A DNA stretch of 64,000 nucleotides from Cristatella mucedo (taxonomy: Eukaryota; Bryozoa; Phylactolaemata; Cristatellidae), in NCBI GenBank assembly GCA_009760855.2, contig WPIO01000009.1, positions 5,710,001 through 5,774,000 of the forward strand, read 5' to 3'. Below the pieces are notes generated by a model that had not been told where the DNA came from, did no database searches, and was given only the letters and a program-made list of their open reading frames with translations. Of the stretch, positions 11,316-19,166 are shown piece by piece (position 1 is the stretch's first letter; each line of letters begins with the position of its first letter). The position numbers were made by a program, and so were the translations under genes.

Positions 11316-11939
11316 ATGGATCAAAAAGTTTCAAGAATTTTAAGGAATTATGATGCTCAAAAGATAGCTAGGGTATTTTGTGGTTTTCCGGTGGTGTCTT
11401 CTTGTGTTACTAAAGAGTTTCGTAGGAGTATTTACTTATTAGATAGTTCAAAAATTTCTGTTCTTTTACAGATTTGTGATTTATATGATATACGTGAAAA
11501 ATTGGATGATGAAAGGGATATAGTGTATTCAAAATATGATGATTTCATTAGTAGATTTGAACGTAAATATGATGACTTAGGAAGTATTAGTTTTAGTGTT
11601 AAAAGGAGTGGAACTAAAGAAGATGTGGAAAAGATTTATGAAAAAATTTCAAGAATTCTTTGTTATGATCATGCTTTAGCACTTGCAATTGAAATGGTTA
11701 AGCCTTATAGTAATTTTTATCAAGTTATTAGTAATTTTAGTAAGTATGGAGACATTCCTTTAGATTTTTATAAGAGTCTTTATGAATTAGATGATTCAAG
11801 AATTTCTGACCTTTTAGATGTTTGTGACACATATGATATACTTAAAAAAAGTATTAAGGGAATTAAAAAAGAAAAATCAAAGATAAGATACAATGAGTCT
11901 TTAAAAGGTGTGAAAAAACAATATGCTTTTTATTTTTAG
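11316..11939 (+). CDS. SRIL-family protein with two domains (hypothetical)
   Basis: 207 residues holding two copies of the family domain. Copy one has RILRNYDAQKIARVFCGF near the start and SSKISVLLQICDLYDI around residues 48-63. Copy two has RILCYDHALALAIEMVKP near residue 112 and DSRISDLLDVCDTYDILKK near 165-183. A charged linker separates them. It is intact, unlike the polymerase. The internal duplication plus flanking paralogues shows that this family grew inside the element. No function can be assigned. Confidence 0.75.
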   Translation: MDQKVSRILRNYDAQKIARVFCGFPVVSSCVTKEFRRSIYLLDSSKISVLLQICDLYDIREKLDDERDIVYSKYDDFISRFERKYDDLGSISFSVKRSGTKEDVEKIYEKISRILCYDHALALAIEMVKPYSNFYQVISNFSKYGDIPLDFYKSLYELDDSRISDLLDVCDTYDILKKSIKGIKKEKSKIRYNESLKGVKKQYAFYF

Positions 11940-11967
11940 ATGTTTGTAGTAAAAAAAAATTTAAACT

Positions 11968-11975
11968 TTATATAG
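11968..11975 (+). promoter_or_regulatory. TTATATAG motif before the third family gene
   Basis: TTATATAGAGAAAAAA then ATG at 11,984; the leader is almost identical to that of 11,316, so gene and promoter were duplicated together. Confidence 0.62.
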
Positions 11976-11983
11976 AGAAAAAA

Positions 11984-12340
11984 ATGGATCAAGAATTTTT
12001 TAACTCATATAGTGGAGAATTTCCGAGGATTTTTAATTGTGACCATGCTGAAGCGATGGCGGGAGTATTTTGTGGTTTTTCAAAGGTTTCTGCTTGTTCT
12101 TATGAAGATCGTTATGCAAGAGTTTCTTTGTTGGATGGCTCAAAAATTTCTTTTCTTTTTCAGGTTTGTGATGCGGATGATATGCATAAAAGTAAAAATA
12201 TGGAATATTCTAAAGAAAAATCAAAATATGAAAAACTCATTGTTCATGTTATTTTTTCATGTTATTTCTTTCATTATTCATGTTATCTTTCAAGCATGAC
12301 ATTCACAATTCAATCACGTTTCCCTTTGCAGAAAATGTAA
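11984..12340 (+). pseudogene. SRIL-family protein, truncated by a LINE fragment
   Basis: The first about 85 codons are family-like: MDQEF, then RIFNCDHAEAMAGVFCGF and GSKISFLFQVCDADDM. From about 12,270 the frame reads into LINE-derived 3' sequence and stops at 12,340, so the natural C-terminus is lost. It is most similar to the first domain of the 11,316 protein. Confidence 0.7.
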
Positions 12341-12412
12341 AGCGCCTAGAAAGAGATCGACTTCTTTTAGGACGCTTTATGTAATGTATTATTACTATTG
12401 TTATTATAACTA
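12270..12412 (+). repeat. L2-like LINE 3' fragment inside the Polinton
   Basis: Matches the last about 140 bp of the LINE at 6,530-6,672, including the CATTATTCATGTT leader, the GTAAAGCGCC hairpin and an ATT-rich tail. It shows that the same LINE family was active after the Polinton inserted. Confidence 0.82.
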
Positions 12413-12550
12413 TAAAAGCCGATTATCTTCATTCTCTTCATTCACCAGCGCGATTACCGCACGAATCGCTTGCAGGTGACTTTTTTCCTTGCTTGCTCGC
12501 TCGTTGACAGCCACAGTACATTGCTACTAACATAAAAGTCAAAAAAAAAA
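12413..12550. other. Less AT-rich unassigned segment
   Basis: Sequence with motifs such as CCAGCGCGATTACCGCACG, clearly less AT-rich than the surrounding element. It follows the LINE tail and may be part of the same foreign insertion. Confidence 0.4.
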
Positions 12551-12610
12551 AGTTTGGTAAAAGTAAAGTAGTTTGGTAAAAGTAAAGTAAAGTAGTTTGG
12601 TAAAGTTTGG
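12551..12610. repeat. Short tandem repeat (AGTTTGGTAAAAGTAAAGT)
   Basis: About three imperfect units of 19-24 bp built on AGTTTGGTAAA, in the gap just past the stop of the minus-strand AT-hook gene. Confidence 0.8.
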
Positions 12611-13360
12611 TTAAGGGGTTTTTCTTCCTCTTTTCTTTGACGCACTAGTAGCAGTTGTAAATTCAGTCGTGTTAGGATCTCTAACACTAGCAGCAGGTTC
12701 TATACTAGGTTCTATACTAGGTTCTATACTAGATTCTATAACACTTACAGTTGGTAAGTCATTTTTTCTTTTTCTCCCTCTTTTCTTTGGTGTACTTGTA
12801 GTACTTGTTTCAACTTCTTTTATACCTCCTTTCTTAATCTTTGAAGTACCAGTACATGGATTAATGTTAAGACTTTCTGACACTGCCTTTTGAACACCAT
12901 CAATAATTTCTTTTATTTCTGGATTAGCTGCATTACTCTTTGCCTGATTTACTCTTGTTATTGCATTTTTATATTTTCCAGATGTAATATCAGCAATTGC
13001 TTTTTTCAAAACTAAAGAAACATCTTGAGGTTCTGTAGGTTTAGGCTGTATCGCCTTTTCAATTAGTTTATTAGTCTCCATTTGAATTGCAAGTTTAGGT
13101 CTCATTACTCTAAGTTTATTAAAATCAACACCACCTGAATCATTTTTTGAATGCTCTAAAGCACGTTCATTTAGTTTATGTTCTATCTGATCTCTAGCAG
13201 CAATCTCAGCTTCTATTCTTGCCATTTCTTGACCATTGTTAAGTATGGTTGCAACATTTAACTTGTCCAAATTACTATATAAGTTTTCTAAATCAAGAGC
13301 TTCTTGAACACTATATTCATATTTTCTATTTTTCCTTTGATACAACTTTCCTTTAATCAT
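12611..13360 (-). CDS. AT-hook, coiled-coil DNA-binding protein
   Basis: 249 residues, intact. The N-terminal half is charged and helical with many Glu and Lys (coiled-coil-like, about residues 1-95). The C-terminal part is Ser/Thr/Pro-rich with two AT-hook-like motifs, KKRGRKRK near residue 193 and KKRGRKTP at the very end, and three SIEP repeats between them. AT hooks bind the minor groove of AT-rich DNA, matching the composition of this element, so a DNA-condensing or packaging role is plausible. It lies just downstream of the ATPase on the same strand, 30 bp away. I cannot name a family. Confidence 0.75.
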   Translation of the reverse strand: MIKGKLYQRKNRKYEYSVQEALDLENLYSNLDKLNVATILNNGQEMARIEAEIAARDQIEHKLNERALEHSKNDSGGVDFNKLRVMRPKLAIQMETNKLIEKAIQPKPTEPQDVSLVLKKAIADITSGKYKNAITRVNQAKSNAANPEIKEIIDGVQKAVSESLNINPCTGTSKIKKGGIKEVETSTTSTPKKRGRKRKNDLPTVSVIESSIEPSIEPSIEPAASVRDPNTTEFTTATSASKKRGRKTP

Positions 13361-13390
13361 TCCTTTCCTATTAACTATTGAAAATAGTTA

Positions 13391-13952
13391 TTAGTCGTTT
13401 TCCTTCTTCATCAACAGACCAAAATCTTCCTTTTTTTCAGTCTTAGTTAGATCAATAACACAATAACCAAATTCTTCCCTTGTACAAGAATCAGCCCAAT
13501 CTTCAAATTGCTTTACATCTATATCACCAAAATATGAACGACGTATATATTCTATATAAAATATATTCATTTTTTTATGTCTTCCTCTAGTAAAATAATC
13601 TGATATAGTACTTTGATCTTCATTTATAACATCATCTAACACAACAACATTTCTACATTTCTTATATGAATCAACATCTGGCATTTCATCTACTCCACTA
13701 ACCCAAACAAATGCAGGGTTTTCTTTTGTCATACTCATCAATCCGCGATACACTGGTTGATCTAAACTTGGTGCAATAATAGTGCAAGCATCATACTTTA
13801 ATTTTAATGAAAATATCCAATTCATTATTATTGTGTCTCACCACACCCACTAGGACCTAAAACTAAGCTCTAATAGGTATTTTGGGTAATGGTTCTTCAT
13901 GTCCTGTAGCAGTATCCTGTCCAAAGTCATAAGGTTTAACTTTCAAAGACAT
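13391..13952 (-). pseudogene. FtsK/HerA-like genome-packaging ATPase, broken
   Basis: The genome-packaging motor of Polintons and related viruses. The start ATG at 13,952 opens a short frame (MSLKVKPYDF...). A second frame holds the Walker A region LVLGPSGCGETQ at about 13,866-13,831. The third, longest frame (13,825-13,391, 144 residues) has the Walker B strand RNVVVLDDV and a later arginine-rich segment TRGRHKK. The usual lysine of Walker A is glutamate here, a change expected to abolish ATP binding, and two frame changes separate the parts. The order ATPase then zinc-ribbon gene then protease fits a Polinton morphogenesis block. Confidence 0.85.
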
Positions 13953-13977
13953 ATATATTATTTTTTTATATTTATAT

Positions 13978-14308
13978 ATGGAGATTTATTTTATGAAGTG
14001 TAAAAAACCAACTGACACAATCCATGAGGAGTATGTTGAGGTGGATAGCACAAAAGGAATGAGAGGAATGATTGAAAGGAATTTGTACAATCTGTAGAAA
14101 AAAGAAATCAAAGTTTGTTAAACTAAGAAGTAGTGTTGTTGTTCCAGTTGCTGTTCCAGTTGCTGTTGGTGAAGGATCTTTATCACAAGGAAGAAGGATT
14201 GGAAGAAGCGTTGGTGAAGGATCTTTATCTCAAGGAAGAAGGATTGGAAGAAGCGTTGGTGAAGGATCTGTATCTCAAGGAAGAAGGATTAGAAGAGGAG
14301 CAGGTTAA
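13978..14308 (+). pseudogene. Zinc-ribbon protein with basic tandem repeats, frameshifted
   Basis: The first frame starts at 13,978 (MEIYFMKCKKPTDTIHEEY) and ends at a TAG at 14,098. The continuation, from about 14,072, is in another frame: KGICTICRKKKSKFVK, followed by three 15-residue repeats with core GEGSLSQGRR. The Cys pair pattern plus KSKFVK resembles the short zinc-ribbon proteins (DUF5679-like) common in Polintons next to the protease. One expected cysteine appears as phenylalanine (Y-F-M-K-C). The basic repeats would suit DNA or RNA binding. The family call is from memory of the pattern. Confidence 0.6.
14165..14299 (+). repeat. Three 45-bp tandem repeats in the zinc-ribbon gene
   Basis: Units at 14,165, 14,210 and 14,255 begin GTTGGTGAAGGATCT; the first two differ at one base. 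Each encodes a 15-residue basic module. Confidence 0.95.
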
Positions 14309-14361
14309 CAACAAATAATTGGTGAGATTAAAAGCGCGATAGATAAACTAAAAAAAAAGTA

Positions 14362-14741
14362 AAATCATCAGCTTTGACAGATATAGAAATAAATAATTAT
14401 ATAAAAGAATTAGATATAAAAACTTTAGAGGTGTCTTTGCAAGAGATGAACTGACAAAGCCTTTAGAGAATGAATGTCTTATTTGTAACACTGGAAAGTC
14501 AGACCTTGCAATATATCACTGGGGGGTTGCATTGAAGAAAGAAGGGTCTAAGTGTTTTTACTTTGATTCTTTTGGAGCACCACCAATGCCAGAGGTAATA
14601 AGTTACTTCGGTGATATACCATCTTTTCAAACATTTCAATTACAAAAGTTCAATCAGAAAGATTGTGGAAGAAGGTGTTTAATCTTCTTAAAACTAATGG
14701 AATTGACTGATTTTGGAACAACGATGGAATTATTGATTTGA
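14362..14741 (+). pseudogene. Adenain-like cysteine protease, frameshifted
   Basis: Homologous to the adenovirus maturation protease family, which cleaves capsid and core precursors. Visible motifs in order are FRGVFARDEL (about 14,424-14,453), the catalytic-His block AIYHWGVAL near 14,505-14,535, YFDSFGAPP with the catalytic Asp, and QKDCGRRC with the catalytic Cys near 14,665. The triad is therefore intact. The first about 20 codons lie in another frame, joined at an A run near 14,418, and no good ATG is visible, so the start is uncertain. It lies directly downstream of the zinc-ribbon gene. Confidence 0.88.
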
Positions 14742-14762
14742 TTTAAACAAATTATTTACCCT

Positions 14763-14768
14763 TTATAG
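14763..14768 (+). promoter_or_regulatory. TTATAG motif before the 162-residue gene
   Basis: CTTTATAGAA immediately precedes the ATG at 14,771, a shortened form of the TTATATAG element. Confidence 0.55.
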
Positions 14769-14770
14769 AA

Positions 14771-15259
14771 ATGGAAATCCAAAATAAGAAATTCGTAGTT
14801 CTTGAAAACGCTTCAGTCATAATTCCAAAAGGAAAACCAGCTCGAGTTCACATTGAAGAGAGGACTTCAAAAGATTCTAAGCAATATTACAAAATGTGGT
14901 TATACATCACTGAAGACACAATGCCATCTATTAAAGACATTGCAGAAAGGTCTAGTAAGAAACTTGATTTCAAGGGATATGACTTGAGTAAAAGGTCTAC
15001 AATTGGAGTTAGAATTGATTTTGGTATCAAGCCAAGTATATTCTTTGATCAAAAAAATAAACAGTTGAAGTTCAGTTCTATTGCTGATGTAGTTCATAAA
15101 TTTGGAAGTGACTTTTCTATTACTGGAGTTCTCGATGGTAGTTATGTTACTAAAGACTCTTACAACTCTGAAAAAAGACTTAATATTAGATTGAAGCTTG
15201 ATCAAGTTAAAGTCTATGACTCTGTAAAACGAGGAGAGTTCAATCGTGCTGATTATTAG
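14771..15259 (+). CDS. Hypothetical protein, 162 residues
   Basis: Intact frame starting just after the TTATAG motif. The chain is rich in alternating hydrophobic and charged residues (KFVVLENASVIIPKGKPARV at the start, RLNIRLKLDQVKVYD near the end), suggesting mostly beta structure; no cysteines, membrane segments or known motifs. An OB-fold single-strand DNA-binding role would suit a beta-rich protein of this size in a replicating element, but that is a guess. It is too small to be a major capsid protein. Confidence 0.65.
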   Translation: MEIQNKKFVVLENASVIIPKGKPARVHIEERTSKDSKQYYKMWLYITEDTMPSIKDIAERSSKKLDFKGYDLSKRSTIGVRIDFGIKPSIFFDQKNKQLKFSSIADVVHKFGSDFSITGVLDGSYVTKDSYNSEKRLNIRLKLDQVKVYDSVKRGEFNRADY

Positions 15260-15318
15260 ATTATTAAAAAATAAAAACAAAAATAAAAATTAGTTAGGTT
15301 AGTTAACTGTTTTTAATA

Positions 15319-16300
15319 TCACTGCATTCTAACTTTTTTAACTAAACTAATCTCAATAACATCTAAAGGACTAGGTGTTCTAAATCCTGCGTAAGATAGA
15401 ACAGGATAACTGAGATCGAATGTTATTACTTTTTTATTCATTTCTTCAATGATAGCAAGGTTTTTTTTATAGAATTACTTAAAGTTAACATATAATCACC
15501 TTCAACTCCTGAATAAGGTATATTAAGTAAATTAGAAGGAAGAAAATTGGGTGAGTAGAACCTATGATAACAGTTAGTAATTAAATTGTCATATTCTTCA
15601 GACAACTTTTCTACTGTTACTGATATTGTTGACGTAATAGTTCTGTAAGGTATTCTAGTTGCATTATCGTCTTTTAGAACAATGTATTTATTTTCAGCTG
15701 TTCTTCCATAAACATTGTAATAAGTATCATCATTAACAATGTTAGTATTATCATTATTTATTCTATTGATATCTCTTATTTTTAATGTTATCTTTGAGTA
15801 TAGAGGTTTTTTAAGCTAATGTCAGATAGCTTTGCTAATGTTGCATCAGTAGTGTTGTTAGATAAGTTAATAACACTTTTTGTTCCTATTTGTCCTTCTA
15901 CTATTAATGACTCATGATTAAAAAGTCTATTCGTTCTTAGAAATGATGTGTAAGCTCTTTCTCTTGTGTATGAACAATCAGTTGTGTTATTAGCAGTTAA
16001 TCTATCTACTTCTAGAGTTCCATCTATTACTTGTTCTCCTTCTGTTCCAACCTTTGCATCAATATACTGCTTTGTAGATAAATCTTTTTCATTCATTGGA
16101 TAAGCCACATTTACATATTTTTTTGGCCTAGCAAATAAATCTCCTCTTACAATGTCATCAGAGTCTTTTCTAATATAATTATTATCTGAAGAGGTTTTAC
16201 TTACAGAATCTAAGTCAGTAATAGTACAACCAACATTTGCTATTCTATTTTTACCAAGATTTAGAGTTCCATTCATTTCTAATAATCTTCTGCTAAGCAT
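15319..16300 (-). pseudogene. Tail-fibre-like protein 3, frameshifted
   Basis: The minus-strand frame 16,300-15,788 begins MLSRRLLEMNGTLNLGKNRI and carries repeats of the type found in phage tail-fibre shafts (GTLNLGKNRIANV; YPMNEKDLSTKQYIDAK; DGTLEVDRLTANN). The chain continues in other frames to a TGA at 15,319-15,321, with breaks near 15,815 and at a T8 run near 15,462. The C-terminal part looks like a globular tip with many aromatic residues. A receptor-binding fibre or spike is the likely role, by analogy only. A CTATATAA (TTATATAG on the minus strand) lies 14 bp upstream of the ATG. Confidence 0.65.
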
Positions 16301-16302
16301 TT

Positions 16303-17182
16303 TTACGTTGTTGCTATATAAAAAAAGATATTTAATTCTTTATCAAATAAGTTTGAGCCAGATATAAAAGTTGACGATTGAACAAGTTTTTTATTTGCAT
16401 CAAGCACATACCCACCGTATAACTGGTCTTGTAATGGAACTAATGTTTCTGGAAGACGTTGAAGTATACCTTTTTTTCCAGGTGTATATTCATATAATGT
16501 TGTAACAACAAACAAACCTCTTGGTGTGATAGTATCAGTTAAAGTAGAGATCCAACGACCGTTAATTGTTTTCCCATATAATTCTGTTGTTAAAGACCCA
16601 TCTACTGTTGCTCTAAAACGTATTATAGTAATATTTCCATCTGATATTCTGTTTAAATAGCTAAAATTTACACCATCAGTAGGATTAACAGGATCATTTT
16701 CTAAGAAGATTGAGTATCCATTCATATCTAAATTTCCATTGAGAGTCCCACCTGTTAGTTTAAGGAAGTTAGAGTCCATATACGATTGATTTGGAATATC
16801 ATTATAATTATCAGAAGTAGGAGGCCCTACAACACTTACATTTCCATTTACGGTTAGTGTTCCATTGATAGTTCCACCAGTCTTCGATAATTTACTGTCT
16901 GCATAGTCTTTAGTTGCAGCATCGCTAGAGTTTACAGGATTTGCTAGTTATATCAACTTATAATTTTTCATATCGATATCTCCATCAGCAGTAGTTCCTC
17001 TTGATACTTTAGTTACGAAATTGGTATCTATATACTTTCTATTTACAGCATCTCCAAGATCAACAGGATCACCTAAATCCTTTATCAAAATTTCCATTCA
17101 TACTTAAACTACCAGTAAGTACATCACAACTTTTTTTAATGTAATTTGTTATACCAATTCCTCTTCTTTTAGGTCTAAACAT
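16303..17182 (-). pseudogene. Tail-fibre-like protein 2, frameshifted
   Basis: Starts at ATG 17,182, three bases after the stop of the preceding fibre gene. It shows several shaft repeats: LTGSLSMNGN, then DAVNRKYIDTNFVTK, NSSDAATKDYADSKLSKTGG, and LTGGTLNGNLDMNG near 16,750. The D-A-x-x-K-x-Y-x-D module followed by (L)TGG-T/N-x-x-G-x-L/D-M-N-G is characteristic of phage tail fibres. The last 158 codons (16,779-16,303) are in one frame; earlier parts contain one frame change near 17,085 and a stop near 16,950. Confidence 0.7.
16314..16321 (-). promoter_or_regulatory. TTATATAG motif before fibre gene 3
   Basis: On the minus strand TTATATAG lies inside the last codons of fibre gene 2, 14 bases before the ATG at 16,300. 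Confidence 0.5.
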
Positions 17183-17184
17183 TT

Positions 17185-17191
17185 CTATACA
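17185..17191 (-). promoter_or_regulatory. TGTATAG motif before fibre gene 2
   Basis: On the minus strand TTGTATAGAAATG: the TAG of the motif is also the stop codon of fibre gene 1, so genes are packed end to end with the promoter-like motif overlapping the stop. Confidence 0.45.
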
Positions 17192-18053
17192 ATAGTAAAC
17201 AGAAAATCAATGTAAGTTATTCCACTTGCAACAGTAAATTTATCGATAGCATATCTACACGTTCCATCAGCGTTAATTATTAAAACTAGAGTACCACTAA
17301 CTCCATAAGTATTATCAGTAGATAACTCTACGTAAGACTTTGTTTTGTCGGTTGCAAACATAATACCACTTACCATTTTAAAGTTGGGTAGTACACCGGG
17401 AAAGAATGTTTTAAGATTAATCATGTACGCAACAACATCTCCAGTGGTTGCTACAATAGGCTTATCACTTGGTGTGAGTTGTTGCAGTTGAAATTTATCT
17501 CCTGTACTACCATTAGCTGTAATACTTAAACCAAGCATATCAAGATAAAATATAGATGGATAAGTACCAGAGCCTTCTCCAAAATACCTAAACGATATTT
17601 GTTTATTATTATTATCTACATATTGTTTTGTTACAGTATCAGAGTCTTTTAAGTTAGTAATATTCTTATTTCCCATATTCATACTTGCAGTTGCTTTACC
17701 TTGAAACACTTGTGTCATATTTTTTAAGAGTCCATAGTTAATCACTTTATAAGGTCTTAAATCACTGTATACAGTTCCATCAGAAGAGTTTCTGATATAC
17801 CAAAAACATTCTTACAATTCAACTGTGACATTATCTTTCCATTAGTCTTTGAAAGGAACCCTGACATACTTGAAACGGTTGCTAAGTCACCTATAACATT
17901 TGTAGCGACACTTACTCCAAAGTTTGAACTAAAACCATAGTTTAAATTTATTGCATCACCAGCATTAATAGGGTATGCTAAGTTGGTTACTCTATTTACG
18001 TTAGCGTTAAGATCACTGTAAATAGAACCATTAATCTTTCTAACTTTTTCCAT
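17185..18053 (-). pseudogene. Tail-fibre-like protein 1, frameshifted
   Basis: First gene of the minus-strand fibre series. It starts MEKVRKINGSIYSDLNANVN and has the shaft module NRVTNLAYPINAGDAINLNYG, then in the second frame (17,745-17,185) ASMNMGNKNITNLKDS followed by DTVTKQYVDNNN. A frame change near 17,800 (a T5 run) separates the halves. The C-terminal about 130 residues have no repeats and probably form the tip. Its start lies 13 bp from the divergent gene at 18,067, so the two share a promoter region. Confidence 0.7.
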
Positions 18054-18066
18054 TTACTTATAATAT

Positions 18067-18622
18067 ATGAAGAATAAAAATGGAAAAGGTGTCGATAGTT
18101 TAAAAGAAGGAGTAGATACAACTAAAGAAGTCGTTTCAGGTATTACAACAGCAACTGAAGTAGGTTCGAAAGCAGTTATAAAGATAGTACCTAAAGTTGC
18201 TATGAAGCTGTCCTTACAGGCCTCAAACAAGATCGCAAAGATCGTTCCAAAAGTATTACAGTCGTTCAAGGTTATCGGAACAGCTACTAAAGCTCTAGGA
18301 GGTTTTCTATCAGGAGTAATAGGAATAGTTGATCTTGGTTTGTTTATAAAAGAAATTTTTGATGATATATCTTCTGGTAAGTATGGACAAGTCTTCTGGA
18401 AAACAATGTCAGATAAAAAAAGAAGGACTCTCAAAGATGGTTGCAAGTTTGGAAGTAGGTTTCTACATTAATGAGATATTATTAGAAGCTGAAAAAGCAA
18501 ACAGTGATTGGTTATTAGATCCTAGTAAGTTTTTATCAGAAACATTTGGAGAAGAAGTTTCTTGGGATGCAACTCAACTTGATCCGATAGCTTGGAAGAA
18601 GAACTTTCTTGAAATGAGATGA
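18067..18622 (+). pseudogene. Amphipathic/membrane-associated protein, frameshifted
   Basis: The first frame (18,067-18,471) encodes a Lys-rich, amphipathic chain with TEVGSKAVIKIVPKV, SNKIAKIVPKVLQ and a hydrophobic stretch LGGFLSGVIGIVDLGLFIK near residues 78-96. The second frame continues from about 18,420 with VGFYINEILLEAEKAN to a TGA at 18,620-18,622. The switch falls at an A7 run (18,413-18,419). Repeated amphipathic helices recall adenovirus-type minor core or membrane-lytic proteins, but I cannot prove homology. Confidence 0.55.
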
Positions 18623-18733
18623 GGCTTTTTACCTGCTATTCCAGCCATCATTGCTAGCATAGCAAGTGTAATAGGAACCGTTGGTTTAGCAGTTTCAATA
18701 ACTGTAGCAGTTGCAGGATTGATAAAAAAATAG
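18614..18733 (+). pseudogene. GFLP-type hydrophobic peptide (pX-like), interrupted by TGA
   Basis: In the frame ATG AGA TGA GGC, the codons after the stop read GFLPAIPAIIASIASVIG and continue as a strongly hydrophobic segment ending AGLIKK. Polintons and adintoviruses commonly encode short peptides with a GGFLP motif and one hydrophobic helix. Here the codon where the first Gly would be expected is TGA. Either that is a nonsense change, or this is the C-terminus of the gene just upstream. Confidence 0.5.
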
Positions 18734-18744
18734 TAGATGAAACA

Positions 18745-19166
18745 ATGTATACCGCTAGAGCGCCTAAAATGAATACTCATGAAGAGAGAATGAGTGCTTT
18801 GACACTCCAAAAAGAAAGATTAAATAATGCTACTTTAGCCTTGAAAAACATGATAAAACTACTTGAAAAAGGTGTGGATATAGATCTAAGTGATAAAGTA
18901 CAGAATTCAGAAGTCAAAAAAAGATTAACTTATCTTAATAAGGGAAGAGAGCTTGTAGAGAAAGGAGGTGTTAATTATAGTGATGATTTAAAAAGAGACA
19001 TAAAAAAGTAGAAGCTTCTACTGTTGGTGGTCGTAAAACGTGTGACTATAAAGCTGAGAGTGCGATGTTATTGAGTAATCTTTTTGCACAAGGTAAGAGT
19101 CAACAAGAAATATATAACGAAATGATTAAACTTAGAGATGACCTAAAGCGAAGATACAAGAACTAA
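18745..19166 (+). pseudogene. Helical protein of unknown function, frameshifted
   Basis: The first 88 codons (from 18,745) are charged and helix-prone (LTLQKERLNNATLALKNMIK). After an A6 run near 19,003 the reading continues in another frame with STVGGRKTCDYKAESAMLL and ends KRRYKN at a TAA (19,164-19,166). The stop overlaps that of the convergent HNH gene. No family recognised. Confidence 0.5.

Noticed and set aside
14771-15259. Candidate major capsid protein
   Set aside because: At 162 residues it is far too short and shows no double-jelly-roll features.
14900-15280. 126-codon minus-strand frame
   Set aside because: Shadow of the intact plus-strand gene at 14,771-15,259, which has its own upstream motif.
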